A DNA stretch of 64,000 nucleotides, from assembly GCA_902776185.1 (NCBI GenBank), contig CACYPH010000001.1, positions 62,001-126,000 of the forward strand, written 5' to 3'. This document shows, one piece after another, positions 28,215 through 35,960 of the stretch. Position 1 is the first letter of the stretch. Every line of letters starts with the position of its first letter. Both the position numbers and the translations under genes were made by a program. The notes under the pieces were generated by a model that worked only from the letters and a program-made list of their open reading frames with translations, did no database searches and was not told the DNA's origin. The stretch comes from an uncultured Ruminococcus sp. Lineage in GTDB: Bacteria; Bacillota; Clostridia; Oscillospirales; Acutalibacteraceae.

Positions 28215-29309
28215 TCACGGACGGACAAAGAGCATGACGAGGATCCCCGCGATGATCGACAGCCATCCGATCAATTTCATTATCCGCTCGCCGCGAAGGT
28301 AGTCGCTCGGACTGATCCTGCGGGACAGGCGTCCGACGTCTCCGAAAGTGAGATAGGGGATTAGGGTCAGCAGAATCAGAAACACCAGCGCGAGAAGACA
28401 ATCGCTCCTGATTCCTTTCAGCGCGGAAAGATCGGTGCTGTCGGAATTCAGACGGCTGATATTTGTAACGAGTCTTCTGACGAATTCTATCGTCAGCAAT
28501 CCGTAGACGGCAAAACAGAGAGACGTCAGTAGCTTTAATACCGGATTCTTTGAACGAAATCCCGGAAGCGGACGAAATCTGCCGTGCAGTTCCTCCGGAG
28601 AACGATGATGCTTTTTTGTCAGCGCGAGCTTCAGTTCGGCGGCGGAAGAATAGCGCTTGTTTTCGTCGATCTCGATGCAGTAGGCGATCACCTCCGACAG
28701 CGACCCGGGATAACGTTTTTCGCCCGGAAGCGCGCCTGTCAGCATGACGTTGAGCAGCGCGCCGCAGGCGTAGATATCCGACCGGACGCCCGTTTGGGAA
28801 AAGCCGAACTGTTCCGGGGCGGCGTAGCCGGCGGTGCCGAGGATCTGTGTATCGCGGGAGGCGTTTTCTCTGACGGCTCTGGCGATATCGTAATCGATCA
28901 GCTTTACCGTCATGGTATCGCTCAGCATCACGTTGGAGGCGGTCACATCGCGATGGATGATCCCCTCGCTGTGTAGGGCGGTCAGCGCGTCGCAGATCTG
29001 CGAGAGGATCTCAGACGCCTGCTGTTCACTGAATGTTCCGCAACGGCTGATCCTCTGTTCGATGGTCTCGCCGGCGATATATTCGCACAGGCAGATACAA
29101 CAGCCGTCGATGGTCTCGCAGTCGTATACCGCCATCAGGTTTTGATGCCGCAGGGAAGAGAGCTTCTTCATCAGCGGATAGCTTTCCGCCGGCAGACGAC
29201 ATCGCATCATGACGCTGCCGTTGATCAGGTTTTTGACCAGCGCGTGGTTTTCGTCCAGCTCACGGAGCGTTTCGACCTGCCACAGGTCATATTTTTCCGA
29301 ACTTTTCAT
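28215..29309 (-). CDS. Ser/Thr protein kinase with C-terminal membrane segments
   Basis: I start at ATG 29309 (MKSSEKYDLWQ); an in-frame GTG lies two codons upstream. The 364-residue product has a eukaryotic-type kinase domain (about 10-240): HRDVTASNVML in the catalytic loop, DYD replacing DFG, and GTAGYAAPEQ as the APE segment. The N-lobe lacks an obvious glycine-rich loop. Two to three membrane helices follow at about 255-362. It is divergent from an HTH gene (29383) with a short shared control region, which suggests a functional pair. Substrate unknown. Confidence 0.82.
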   Translation of the reverse strand: MKSSEKYDLWQVETLRELDENHALVKNLINGSVMMRCRLPAESYPLMKKLSSLRHQNLMAVYDCETIDGCCICLCEYIAGETIEQRISRCGTFSEQQASEILSQICDALTALHSEGIIHRDVTASNVMLSDTMTVKLIDYDIARAVRENASRDTQILGTAGYAAPEQFGFSQTGVRSDIYACGALLNVMLTGALPGEKRYPGSLSEVIAYCIEIDENKRYSSAAELKLALTKKHHRSPEELHGRFRPLPGFRSKNPVLKLLTSLCFAVYGLLTIEFVRRLVTNISRLNSDSTDLSALKGIRSDCLLALVFLILLTLIPYLTFGDVGRLSRRISPSDYLRGERIMKLIGWLSIIAGILVMLFVRP

Positions 29310-29382
29310 AAGCACACTCTTGATATTTGAGGATTCAATATAGTATCATTGTAGCATAAAAACAGAAAAAGGGAAGACAGTC

Positions 29383-29826
29383 ATGAAAAAATCTACCGAC
29401 AAGCTTTTGGATACCCTGAAAAAGAAGCCGACCATCGAGGAATACCTTTTTGAAAACAGCGCCGAGTTGATCGACTGTACGACGGTTCAGGCGCTGGGCG
29501 AGCTTCTCGAAAAAAAGAAGCTGACCAAGGCGGAGGTGATCCGCAACGCCAATATCGACAGAACCTACGGATACCAGATCTTTGACGGAAGAAAATCGCC
29601 GTCGCGCGATAAGCTGATCATGATCTGCTTCGGGTTGAAGCTGAACCTTGACGAAACGCAGCGGCTGCTCAAGATCGCAGGACTGAGAGAGTTGTATCCT
29701 CGCGACAGCCGCGACGCGATCATCAGCTTTTCGATCCTGCATAATATGAGCCTGATCGACGCGAATGAGATCCTGTATGATAAGGGGTTAAAGCCGCTCG
29801 GTGAAAATGAAAATCAAAACAAATAA
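29383..29826 (+). CDS. HTH protein paired with the kinase gene
   Basis: The 147-residue product contains a Cro/CI-like helix-turn-helix (ELLEKKKLTKAEVIRNANID, YGYQIFDGRKSPSRDK) at about 40-90. A helical C-terminus (DETQRLLKIAGLRELYPRDS, LSLIDANEIL-like) follows. It is transcribed divergently from the kinase with about 70 nt between starts, so it may regulate the kinase or be its substrate (inference). It ends at a strong bidirectional terminator. Confidence 0.72.
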   Translation: MKKSTDKLLDTLKKKPTIEEYLFENSAELIDCTTVQALGELLEKKKLTKAEVIRNANIDRTYGYQIFDGRKSPSRDKLIMICFGLKLNLDETQRLLKIAGLRELYPRDSRDAIISFSILHNMSLIDANEILYDKGLKPLGENENQNK

Positions 29827-29851
29827 ATGTATGCCCGCGGCATAACAAAAC

Positions 29852-29893
29852 AAAAAAGCAACGTTGTATAATCGATACAACAGTTGCTTTTTT
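29852..29893. terminator. Bidirectional terminator
   Basis: AAAAAAGCAAC and GTTGCTTTTTT pair, with an inner GTTGTA/TACAAC stem. It sits between two convergent HTH genes and overlaps the stop codon of the 29892 gene. Confidence 0.85.
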
Positions 29894-30134
29894 ATTTTAT
29901 CTCTTGTTCCAAAGAATCAAATTCGTCGCAGGAGAAAAACTCTCCCAGCGTCATATCCAGACCGTCGCAAAACTTTTTGACCGTGATCAGCGAAATATCC
30001 CTGCGCCGGTCGTCCATCATGCTGTATGCGGTAGACGGCGTGACGCCGGACAGATTTGCCAGCTCGTTGATCGTGATGCGGCGCTCATGGCATATTTCTT
30101 TGAATCTTTTTGCCGTTGCGTCCTTTACGCTCAT
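29892..30134 (-). CDS. Small XRE-type HTH regulator
   Basis: ATG 30134 (MSVKDATAKRFKEICHE) is chosen because GGTGAT lies 4 nt upstream; an in-frame GTG lies three codons earlier. The 80-residue product is a single Cro/CI HTH domain (TINELANLSGVTPSTAYSMM). The target is unknown. It is divergent from the small lipoprotein gene at 30295, a candidate target. Confidence 0.8.
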   Translation of the reverse strand: MSVKDATAKRFKEICHERRITINELANLSGVTPSTAYSMMDDRRRDISLITVKKFCDGLDMTLGEFFSCDEFDSLEQEIK

Positions 30135-30294
30135 AGTTATCACCGTTTACTATTTTAAAAAAATCCTCGCAAACGCGTATACGCACTTGCGTATATTTTT
30201 GAATTATGTTATACTGTCTTTCAGATGAGGTAAACCGTATGAACACGGCTCAGTGGTTTATTCATAAAATAAGCAATCAAAAGGAGTGTTTATG

Positions 30295-30786
30295 ATGAAA
30301 GTAAAAACAAATCCGACAAAAAGAATAACGGCGATGATCCTCGTGCTTATGTTGGTGATATCCGTTGGATTCACGGCGGCTTCATGTTCAAAGGAATCAA
30401 CGGACAAAAAAGAGAAGAAAGCAAAAGCCTCCGACACATCAAAGATAGATGATTCCCGGACTGAACCGGAAGAGGATTATGTTGACTGGCCGAGCGGCGG
30501 ACTCTTTGACGTACTGCCGAAACCTGAGTCAGATGATGTTGTTATCAATCAGCAGAGCGACGAGTACATCTCCGTAGAGGTTCACAATACCACGCAGGAG
30601 ACCTTTACGGAATACGTGAACAAATTAAGAGATATGGGGTATAAGGACAGACAGGATAAGCAAATCGCCGATCATGTATTCAATGCCGTCGACGGCAAGG
30701 GGTATGAGATCATGTCATCTGTCGCCGGTGTAAGTGAAATCATGTATATCCAGTTCAAATCACCCGAAAGCAGTCTGAAATTCTGA
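30295..30786 (+). CDS. Small lipoprotein of unknown function
   Basis: Two adjacent ATGs (30292, 30295) follow AAGGAG; I use 30295 with 8-nt spacing. The 163-residue product has a lipoprotein signal (AASCSKES), a Lys/Asp-rich linker and a compact domain from about 70 to the end (LFDVLPKPESDDVV, YVNKLRDMGY). It resembles small Ruminococcus lipoproteins of unknown role. A membrane protein gene follows 29 nt after the stop. Confidence 0.7.
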   Translation: MKVKTNPTKRITAMILVLMLVISVGFTAASCSKESTDKKEKKAKASDTSKIDDSRTEPEEDYVDWPSGGLFDVLPKPESDDVVINQQSDEYISVEVHNTTQETFTEYVNKLRDMGYKDRQDKQIADHVFNAVDGKGYEIMSSVAGVSEIMYIQFKSPESSLKF

Positions 30787-30815
30787 TTTACAAATAATCA
30801 ATATGGGGGTCCGTC

Positions 30816-31280
30816 ATGAATGAAAAGAAATCTGTCAAAATAATCGATATCCTTTGCGGCTTGACAGCACTGATTAGTATCGCGGCTTTGTTTGTGCCCT
30901 ATGCAAAGGATATTACAGCATCTGTACCGACTGAGATCGTATCGCTGAGCGCATTTCAGTTCGGTCTGTCTTCCGCCAACGGAAAACTGCTGGGAAATGA
31001 TAATACGGTAGTGGGCATCATTACCCTGGTATTTCTCGGAGTGATCGCTCTCCTGCTGTTGATGTGGGCGATCCGTTCGTTTACCCATCATCATAAGGCG
31101 GGTAAAAGCGGTTTGATCGCGGCGATCCTGAACACACTGATCACCGCTGTTGCGGTCATGATCTTGAGTCACAGCCGTGAATTCACGGCGGGGCTTGCCG
31201 TGCTTGTTGTCATAATCGGGATAGCGGGAATCGTTCTGTCGATCATCCAAATCCGGAGTAAAAAAGGACAAAAGCAGTAA
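30816..31280 (+). CDS. Four-helix membrane protein
   Basis: The 154-residue product has four hydrophobic segments (about 10-30, 68-88, 97-117, 125-147) and a basic tail. No family is recognised. It probably shares an operon with the lipoprotein upstream and ends at a strong terminator. Confidence 0.65.
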   Translation: MNEKKSVKIIDILCGLTALISIAALFVPYAKDITASVPTEIVSLSAFQFGLSSANGKLLGNDNTVVGIITLVFLGVIALLLLMWAIRSFTHHHKAGKSGLIAAILNTLITAVAVMILSHSREFTAGLAVLVVIIGIAGIVLSIIQIRSKKGQKQ

Positions 31281-31302
31281 TGATCGACTGATCCGGAAAA
31301 TG

Positions 31303-31334
31303 ACAGCGCTTGTCTAAACAGTGACAAGCGCTGT
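31303..31334 (+). terminator. Terminator
   Basis: ACAGCGCTTGTC and GACAAGCGCTGT form a 12-bp stem with loop TAAACAGT, followed by TTTATATT. Confidence 0.85.
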
Positions 31335-31367
31335 TTTATATTATCTGCAACGATTAAAAAATACTTA

Positions 31368-31396
31368 TTTACAATCTGGTTCTTGTATGATATAAT
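31368..31396 (+). promoter_or_regulatory. Promoter of the 31427 lipoprotein operon
   Basis: TTTACA (31368-31373), 17 nt, TATAAT (31391-31396), then AGGAGGAG before the ATG. Confidence 0.8.
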
Positions 31397-31426
31397 CAAA
31401 ATATCTTATTATCAGGAGGAGATTTT

Positions 31427-31960
31427 ATGAAATATTTATCCAAAGCGCTGGCGCTGATCCTTGCGATCGCGATGGTCGCGACCTTTATGGTCGCCTGCGG
31501 CGGCAAAAAGGATGACGCCAAATCCGACGGCGGTTCGGATACCGCTGAGCCTGCTGTCGCCGGATCGGAGCAGACATGGAAAGAGCTGACCGTGTTTGTA
31601 CCCGACAGCATGGATTTTAAGGGCGGGGACGGAACCTTTGATCCCGACGATCCCAAGACCGCGTGGCTGACCGATAAGGAGAAGGCGACGAACTATATCA
31701 AGGTGTCGATCGTCGACAGCGAGGACAACGCGAAGAACAATGTCGAGACGACCAGAGAGATGAACAAGTCTTATAACCCTGTTGATTCCTCTGTCAAAAT
31801 CAACGACTCCGTTGAGTGGAAGGGCATCACCTATAACGCGAGCGGTACGGATTGCACGATGCTGTACAGCGTTGTCGGCGATAAGGTCTACTTCATCATG
31901 GCGGGCGGCTACAAGGACAACGACGATACGCTGTTAGAGGTTCTTAAATCTCTGAAATAA
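31427..31960 (+). CDS. Lipoprotein of unknown function
   Basis: The 177-residue product has a lipoprotein signal (MVACGGKK), a Gly/Asp-rich linker and a beta-rich domain (WKELTVFVPDSMDFKGGDGT, VGDKVYFIMAGG). No family is recognised. It is followed 11 nt later by a zinc-ribbon protein gene in the same transcription unit. Confidence 0.7.
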   Translation: MKYLSKALALILAIAMVATFMVACGGKKDDAKSDGGSDTAEPAVAGSEQTWKELTVFVPDSMDFKGGDGTFDPDDPKTAWLTDKEKATNYIKVSIVDSEDNAKNNVETTREMNKSYNPVDSSVKINDSVEWKGITYNASGTDCTMLYSVVGDKVYFIMAGGYKDNDDTLLEVLKSLK

Positions 31961-31971
31961 GGAGGATCACG

Positions 31972-32733
31972 ATGGGTTTATTTGATAAAAAGTATTGCAG
32001 TATTTGCGGCGAGAAGATCGGTCTGCTGGGTAACCGCAAATTAGAGGACGGCAATCTGTGTAAAAAGTGTGCGGCGAAGCTTTCGCCCTTCTTCTCTGAC
32101 CGCCGCCGCAGCACCGTTGACGATATCAAGGCACAGCTTCAGTACCGCGAGGAGAACAAGGATGCAGTCGCTAAATTCAACACCACCCGTTCGTTCGGCG
32201 AAAGCACCAAGATCCTCATCGATGAGGACGATCGCAAATTTGTTGTGACCCGCGCACGCAATCTTGCCGAGGCAAATCCCGACGTTCTGGATTATTCGAT
32301 GGTCACAGGAGTCGATATCGATATCGACGAGGACTCCCGCGAGGAAAAGCGCAGAGATAACGAGGGTCATTCCGTCAGCTATAATCCTCCCAGATATAAC
32401 TACTGCTATGACTTCAATATCGTGATCCGTGTCAATCATCCTTACTTTGACACGATCAAGGTCCAGCTGAATTCCAACTCCGTCTACACAACCGATAACG
32501 CGGTCACCGCGATGCAAAAGCCCAATCCCGAGTACAACGCTCAGTACCGTCAGTATAAGGAAATGTGTGAGGAGGTCAAGGCGACCCTGCTCGGCGCCCG
32601 CCAGCAGATCCGCGACGAGGCTGCAGCCGCTGCTGCTCCGCCTACCGTTGCCCGCTGCCCCTACTGCGGCGCGAACAGCACTCCCGATGCAAGCGGCTGT
32701 TGTGCATACTGCGGCAGCCCCCTGAACGGCTGA
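31972..32733 (+). CDS. Zinc-ribbon protein (DUF4428-like N-terminus)
   Basis: The 253-residue product begins with a four-cysteine zinc ribbon (YCSICGEKIGLLGNRKLEDG, LCKKCAAK), as in DUF4428 proteins. The middle is an acidic beta-rich domain (VVTRARNLAEANPDVLDYS) and the end is a second ribbon, CPYCGANSTPDASGCCAYCG. It is probably cytoplasmic. The function is unknown. Second gene after the lipoprotein, with AAGGAGG before the ATG. Confidence 0.75.
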   Translation: MGLFDKKYCSICGEKIGLLGNRKLEDGNLCKKCAAKLSPFFSDRRRSTVDDIKAQLQYREENKDAVAKFNTTRSFGESTKILIDEDDRKFVVTRARNLAEANPDVLDYSMVTGVDIDIDEDSREEKRRDNEGHSVSYNPPRYNYCYDFNIVIRVNHPYFDTIKVQLNSNSVYTTDNAVTAMQKPNPEYNAQYRQYKEMCEEVKATLLGARQQIRDEAAAAAAPPTVARCPYCGANSTPDASGCCAYCGSPLNG

Positions 32734-32759
32734 TCACTATAACATTCTCTAAAAGATTT

Positions 32760-32791
32760 GCCCCTCGATTTATCGGATCGAGGGGCATTTT
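32760..32791. terminator. Bidirectional terminator
   Basis: GCCCCTCGAT and ATCGAGGGGC pair around TTATCGG, followed by ATTTTTG. Confidence 0.85.
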
Positions 32792-32802
32792 TGCTGAGTG
32801 CT

Positions 32803-33594
32803 TTATTGTTTCGTTGAGCGGTAGATCTCGATATGGATCTGGTGCTTCAATCGCAGTGGTTCTGTGTACTGCGCCAGTATCGACCGATATTCGCGCTCAA
32901 ATTCCGTGACCTTTTCCTGCGGCAGGCTCGCGCCGATCCCGCGGCAGCTCTTGATGCGCCCGAGCCACATATCACGCGTGAATTCCAGAACGGCATCGTA
33001 GGAATGGATCGTCTCGATATCGAAGCGACCTTCCGCCCAGTCGGGATAGCTGTAGCGGAATTTATCGAAGCCGCATCCGCTCCATGCGGGATTGTATCTT
33101 TTGACAAGCGCTTCCATCTCTGCGATGATCGGGTCCTCGAGCGGCTTCCAGTCCATGATGATCTTGCAGAACAGCCCGCGCGGTTTTAATGCGCGGCGGA
33201 TCTCGTCAGCGGCTTTTTCAGCGTCGAAATAGGGAAAACACTGTACCGCCGTCACCGCGTCAAAGCTGTTGTCCGCAAATCCGGTGTCCTCTGCCGGGCA
33301 GACGCGGAATTCGATGTTATCGATCCCGCGATCCGCGGCGAGCTGTCTGCCGAGGGCGATCTGGTTTTCCGAGATATCTGCGGCGACAAAATCCGCGCCG
33401 TATTTTGCCATGTTCAGCGGCAGAATCGCCGTGCCGCTGCCGAGGTCAAGGATGCACTGTCCTTGATGCCCGATACCAAATTGCCTGAGCTTTTCGTACA
33501 TGCTCGCAGGGTAGATATCGCGGAATTTGGCATAGTCCGCCGACGTCCTGCCGAAATCAAAGTCGGCGCCTTTATCAATATGATTGAGTTTCAT
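32803..33594 (-). CDS. Class I SAM-dependent methyltransferase
   Basis: The 263-residue product has the SAM-binding motif ILDLGSGTAILPLNMA near residue 48. DFVAADISENQIALGRQ follows, then a post-I aspartate region and FDAVTAVQCFPYFD. It belongs to the UbiE/Methyltransf_11 type of small-molecule methyltransferases; the substrate cannot be read from sequence. It is monocistronic, and its promoter region abuts that of the tRNA-Pro gene. Confidence 0.85.
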   Translation of the reverse strand: MKLNHIDKGADFDFGRTSADYAKFRDIYPASMYEKLRQFGIGHQGQCILDLGSGTAILPLNMAKYGADFVAADISENQIALGRQLAADRGIDNIEFRVCPAEDTGFADNSFDAVTAVQCFPYFDAEKAADEIRRALKPRGLFCKIIMDWKPLEDPIIAEMEALVKRYNPAWSGCGFDKFRYSYPDWAEGRFDIETIHSYDAVLEFTRDMWLGRIKSCRGIGASLPQEKVTEFEREYRSILAQYTEPLRLKHQIHIEIYRSTKQ

Positions 33595-33691
33595 AGGATC
33601 ACCTTTGGTGTGTTTTCAACCATCATAGCGCATGATCACAGCTTTTTCAAGCCCTTCAAAAAATATTCACGCACAATATTTAAAATTTTAC

Positions 33692-33720
33692 TTGCAATCT
33701 GTCACAAGATGTGGTATGAT
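33692..33720 (+). promoter_or_regulatory. tRNA-Pro promoter
   Basis: TTGCAA (33692-33697), 17 nt, TATGAT (33715-33720), 14 nt before the tRNA. Confidence 0.75.
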
Positions 33721-33734
33721 AACTCTTGCAGTAT

Positions 33735-33811
33735 CCGGGTGTAGCGCAGTTTGGTAGCGCGCTTGAATGGGGTTCAAGAGGCCGCTGGTTCGACTCCAGT
33801 CACTCGGACCA
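33735..33811 (+). tRNA. tRNA-Pro (GGG anticodon)
   Basis: Acceptor CCGGGTG pairs with CACTCGG, then A and an encoded CCA. The D arm is GCGC...GCGC. Anticodon stem CTTGA/TCAAG encloses ATGGGGT, giving anticodon GGG that reads CCC/CCU. The T arm GCTGG/CCAGT has loop TTCGACT. The last 23 nt are the integration site of the following element, and the tRNA remains intact. Confidence 0.93.
33789..33811 (+). repeat. attL core (within tRNA-Pro)
   Basis: The 23 nt from TTCGACTCC to CGGACCA run from the T loop to the CCA end and are repeated exactly at 47147-47169. The bases flanking each copy differ, so the core is exactly this long. Confidence 0.9.
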
Positions 33812-33818
33812 CCCTAAG

Positions 33819-33866
33819 ACTCTCAAAAGTGTAGATTATATCTCACTTTTGGGAGTTTTTCTTTTT
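33819..33866 (+). terminator. Element-borne terminator for tRNA-Pro
   Basis: ACTCTCAAAAGTG pairs with CACTTTTGGGAGT over 13 bp (one G-T), then TTTTTCTTTTTT. It lies inside the element, 8 nt from the tRNA end, and replaces the native terminator now at 47173. Confidence 0.85.
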
Positions 33867-33881
33867 TCCAAACCGTCAACA

Positions 33882-33904
33882 GTTCATTATTCGCTCATTG
33901 TTTT
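33882..33904. repeat. Putative integrase arm-type site, left
   Basis: GTTCATTATTCGCTCATTG and four more T. It matches 47021-47043 at 21 of 23 positions in the same orientation, 70 bp inside the left core. It overlaps the 3' end of the integrase gene. Confidence 0.5.
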
Positions 33905-35092
33905 TGCTTGTTTTTTCTGTTGATTCAGCAGATCGCTCATCACATTACAGCCGAAAGCCGTCGCTTCTTTGAATTCGTGAGCATAAACAGATAAGGTTAC
34001 ATTTCCATTGATATGACCAACGATGTTTGAAATCGTCGTGACGTCAACGTTGCTATGAATCAAATTAGTTACTAAGCTATGACGGAAACTGTGCAACGCC
34101 TTGAACTCAATCTTTTCACGCTCACAGAAGCGTTTCAGATAATTATACGGCTGATTTGGATGGATCGGCTTGCCGAAGTCATTGCAGAACAACCGATCAC
34201 TGTTGATCCACAAGTCACCGCACTTAGATCGATTATCCTCTTGCTGTGCTTTCAGTACCGGTAAAATATCCATTATTTCCTGAGGCAATGTCAGACATCT
34301 GACGGAGCTTTTTGTTTTCGGAGTAGTGGTATAGATACCGGTATTTTTGTTTTTATACTGCGAATTACGCTGAATAAAAACAGTACCTTTATCAAAGTCA
34401 ATATCTGACCATTCGATTCCCAAACACTCGCCGATACGTAAGCCCAACATGATTAAGAAGAGATAACACACCCTATATGTCAATATCGCTCCGCGTTCTT
34501 CTAACAGGCTGAGAAGATTGATCTCTTCTTCAAGGCTGTAAAACTGTCTTGTCTTCTTTGGTGTTGCGATGAAATCCAGTCGGTGACATGGACTATCCTC
34601 AATCAGCTCATTGACAACGGCATAATTGAAAACGTCGGAAACAAAGCAGATATAGTTCTTCTGTGATTTCTCTCTCAGCTTTTTCCTGCCGTCGTAACCG
34701 TAAGCTAATGTGTTCACAAGGTTTTGAATATCCTTGCGGCGAATCTTCTGGATCATTAGATGTCCGATACACTTGTAGGTGCGATCCCGAAAGCCTTTAT
34801 ACAATTCCAGCGTAGCGGTTTTTAGTTGGCCTTTTTCTTCTTCCAAGTTAAGCCATTCATCAGCTAACTCCGCAAACTTGACCTTACGATCATTTTTGAT
34901 GTTTCTGCATTGTTGTTCAAATAATACAGCTTGCTGTTGTACCTCCTTCTCGATCTTTCGAGGCGTAGTTGCGGTTGGTGTATAAGTCATCGTGTGCGTG
35001 ATCTGATTGTTATGTAGATCATATCCGCAGCTGACCTTAATCTTATACTTAACCTCACCCTTTTTATTGACTACTTTTTGGATATATGCCAT
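33887..35092 (-). CDS. int: Tyrosine site-specific integrase
   Basis: The 401-residue product has an N-terminal arm-binding region, a SAM-like core-binding domain (about 70-175, FAELADEWLNLEEEKG) and a catalytic domain. The full catalytic set is visible: R219 (LGLRIGE), K261 (TPKTKSS), H334 and R337 (LHSFRHS), H360 (IVGHIN) and nucleophile Y370 (LSVYAHE). It resembles Tn916/ICE-type integrases. It catalyses integration and excision at the tRNA-Pro site next to it. Its ATG overlaps the stop of the excisionase-like gene by one base (TAATG), so translation is coupled. Appears intact. Confidence 0.94.
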   Translation of the reverse strand: MAYIQKVVNKKGEVKYKIKVSCGYDLHNNQITHTMTYTPTATTPRKIEKEVQQQAVLFEQQCRNIKNDRKVKFAELADEWLNLEEEKGQLKTATLELYKGFRDRTYKCIGHLMIQKIRRKDIQNLVNTLAYGYDGRKKLREKSQKNYICFVSDVFNYAVVNELIEDSPCHRLDFIATPKKTRQFYSLEEEINLLSLLEERGAILTYRVCYLFLIMLGLRIGECLGIEWSDIDFDKGTVFIQRNSQYKNKNTGIYTTTPKTKSSVRCLTLPQEIMDILPVLKAQQEDNRSKCGDLWINSDRLFCNDFGKPIHPNQPYNYLKRFCEREKIEFKALHSFRHSLVTNLIHSNVDVTTISNIVGHINGNVTLSVYAHEFKEATAFGCNVMSDLLNQQKKQAKTMSE

Positions 35093-35328
35093 TAGTCGCT
35101 GTGCTCCTTTCTAAAAGAAGCACAGGTAGCACTATTATTATAACATGACAGCACCTCTAATAGCAAATCAAGATTTATCAGCTTTTTTGATGCGATTTGC
35201 ACAGTCGGTATTTCCCCATTTTTAACCATTCTCCTTAATGCCCTTAATGTAAAATCAGTATTTGGATCCAAAGCCTTAATCTCTGCAAAGGCTTTTGGTA
35301 TTGTCCTCATTCTGGTCAAGGTCATCAT
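35092..35328 (-). CDS. Excisionase-like small DNA-binding protein
   Basis: The 78-residue product has a MerR/Xis-like winged helix: IPKAFAEIKALDPNTDFTLR, then ALRRMVKNGEIPTVQIASKK. Coupling to the integrase by a TAATG overlap supports a directionality factor role. A start a few codons downstream (MRTIPKAF) is possible. Confidence 0.7.
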   Translation of the reverse strand: MMTLTRMRTIPKAFAEIKALDPNTDFTLRALRRMVKNGEIPTVQIASKKLINLDLLLEVLSCYNNSATCASFRKEHSD

Positions 35329-35462
35329 CTTCTTTTGTTTTTATTATTGTTTTTCAGTAGCAGATGTTTTGTGCAGATCAAAAAAGCAAAAAAATTATTG
35401 TAGTAAAGTAATCAATTTAAGCGGTCTTGTATTATATCCTATACTTATCCTGTATGTACAAG

Positions 35463-35705
35463 AATAATAGATGTTTTCTTCCGGTCGGTGCATACGACCA
35501 CATTGGAATCTCACCACCGCGAGGATCACCCGCGGCCGCCCTCATTGCCTGCGACGGATTGGTTACCGCTCGGACTGTGACTGGACGGAAGTATCATTAT
35601 CCTGCTGCGGCTGTCGTCGCCTTCGTTACGGCTGCATCCGTAACGTCTGAGTCCTGAAGGCTCACTAAGAAGCGTTCGCTCATTTAGCTTATGTGGTTCT
35701 TGTGT
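35463..35705. other. GC-rich, hairpin-rich noncoding block in the element
   Basis: In a 632-nt AT-rich gap this 240-nt island is GC-rich and full of paired segments. They are GGTCG/CGACC (near 35485-35500), CCGCG/CGCGG (near 35517-35538), and the nested pair GCCTTC (35619-35624) with GAAGGC (35656-35661) around CGTTACGG (35624-35631) and CCGTAACG (35638-35645). No convincing ORF or ribosome site is present. It could be a structured RNA, an origin or a transfer site; strand unknown. The AT-rich remainder holds nothing I can name. Confidence 0.45.
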
Positions 35706-35960
35706 TACACACACCGCAGAGAACGTGGAAAAAAACTGATATTTAGTTGTCAAGGATCATTTGTAGTCGTTTAAATACGTTTCTAAATCCTTAGCTTTTT
35801 TACGGTGTTATTGACGTTACCTTTTTCAATAAAAGTGTTTATATTTTATAAACAGCCTTAAACTGACAACTTTTGCACCAAATAATAATATAATAAACTT
35901 ATGATTTCCCTTTGTGTTTTTTATAACATAAAATACATCATATTATGATAGGACAAAATT

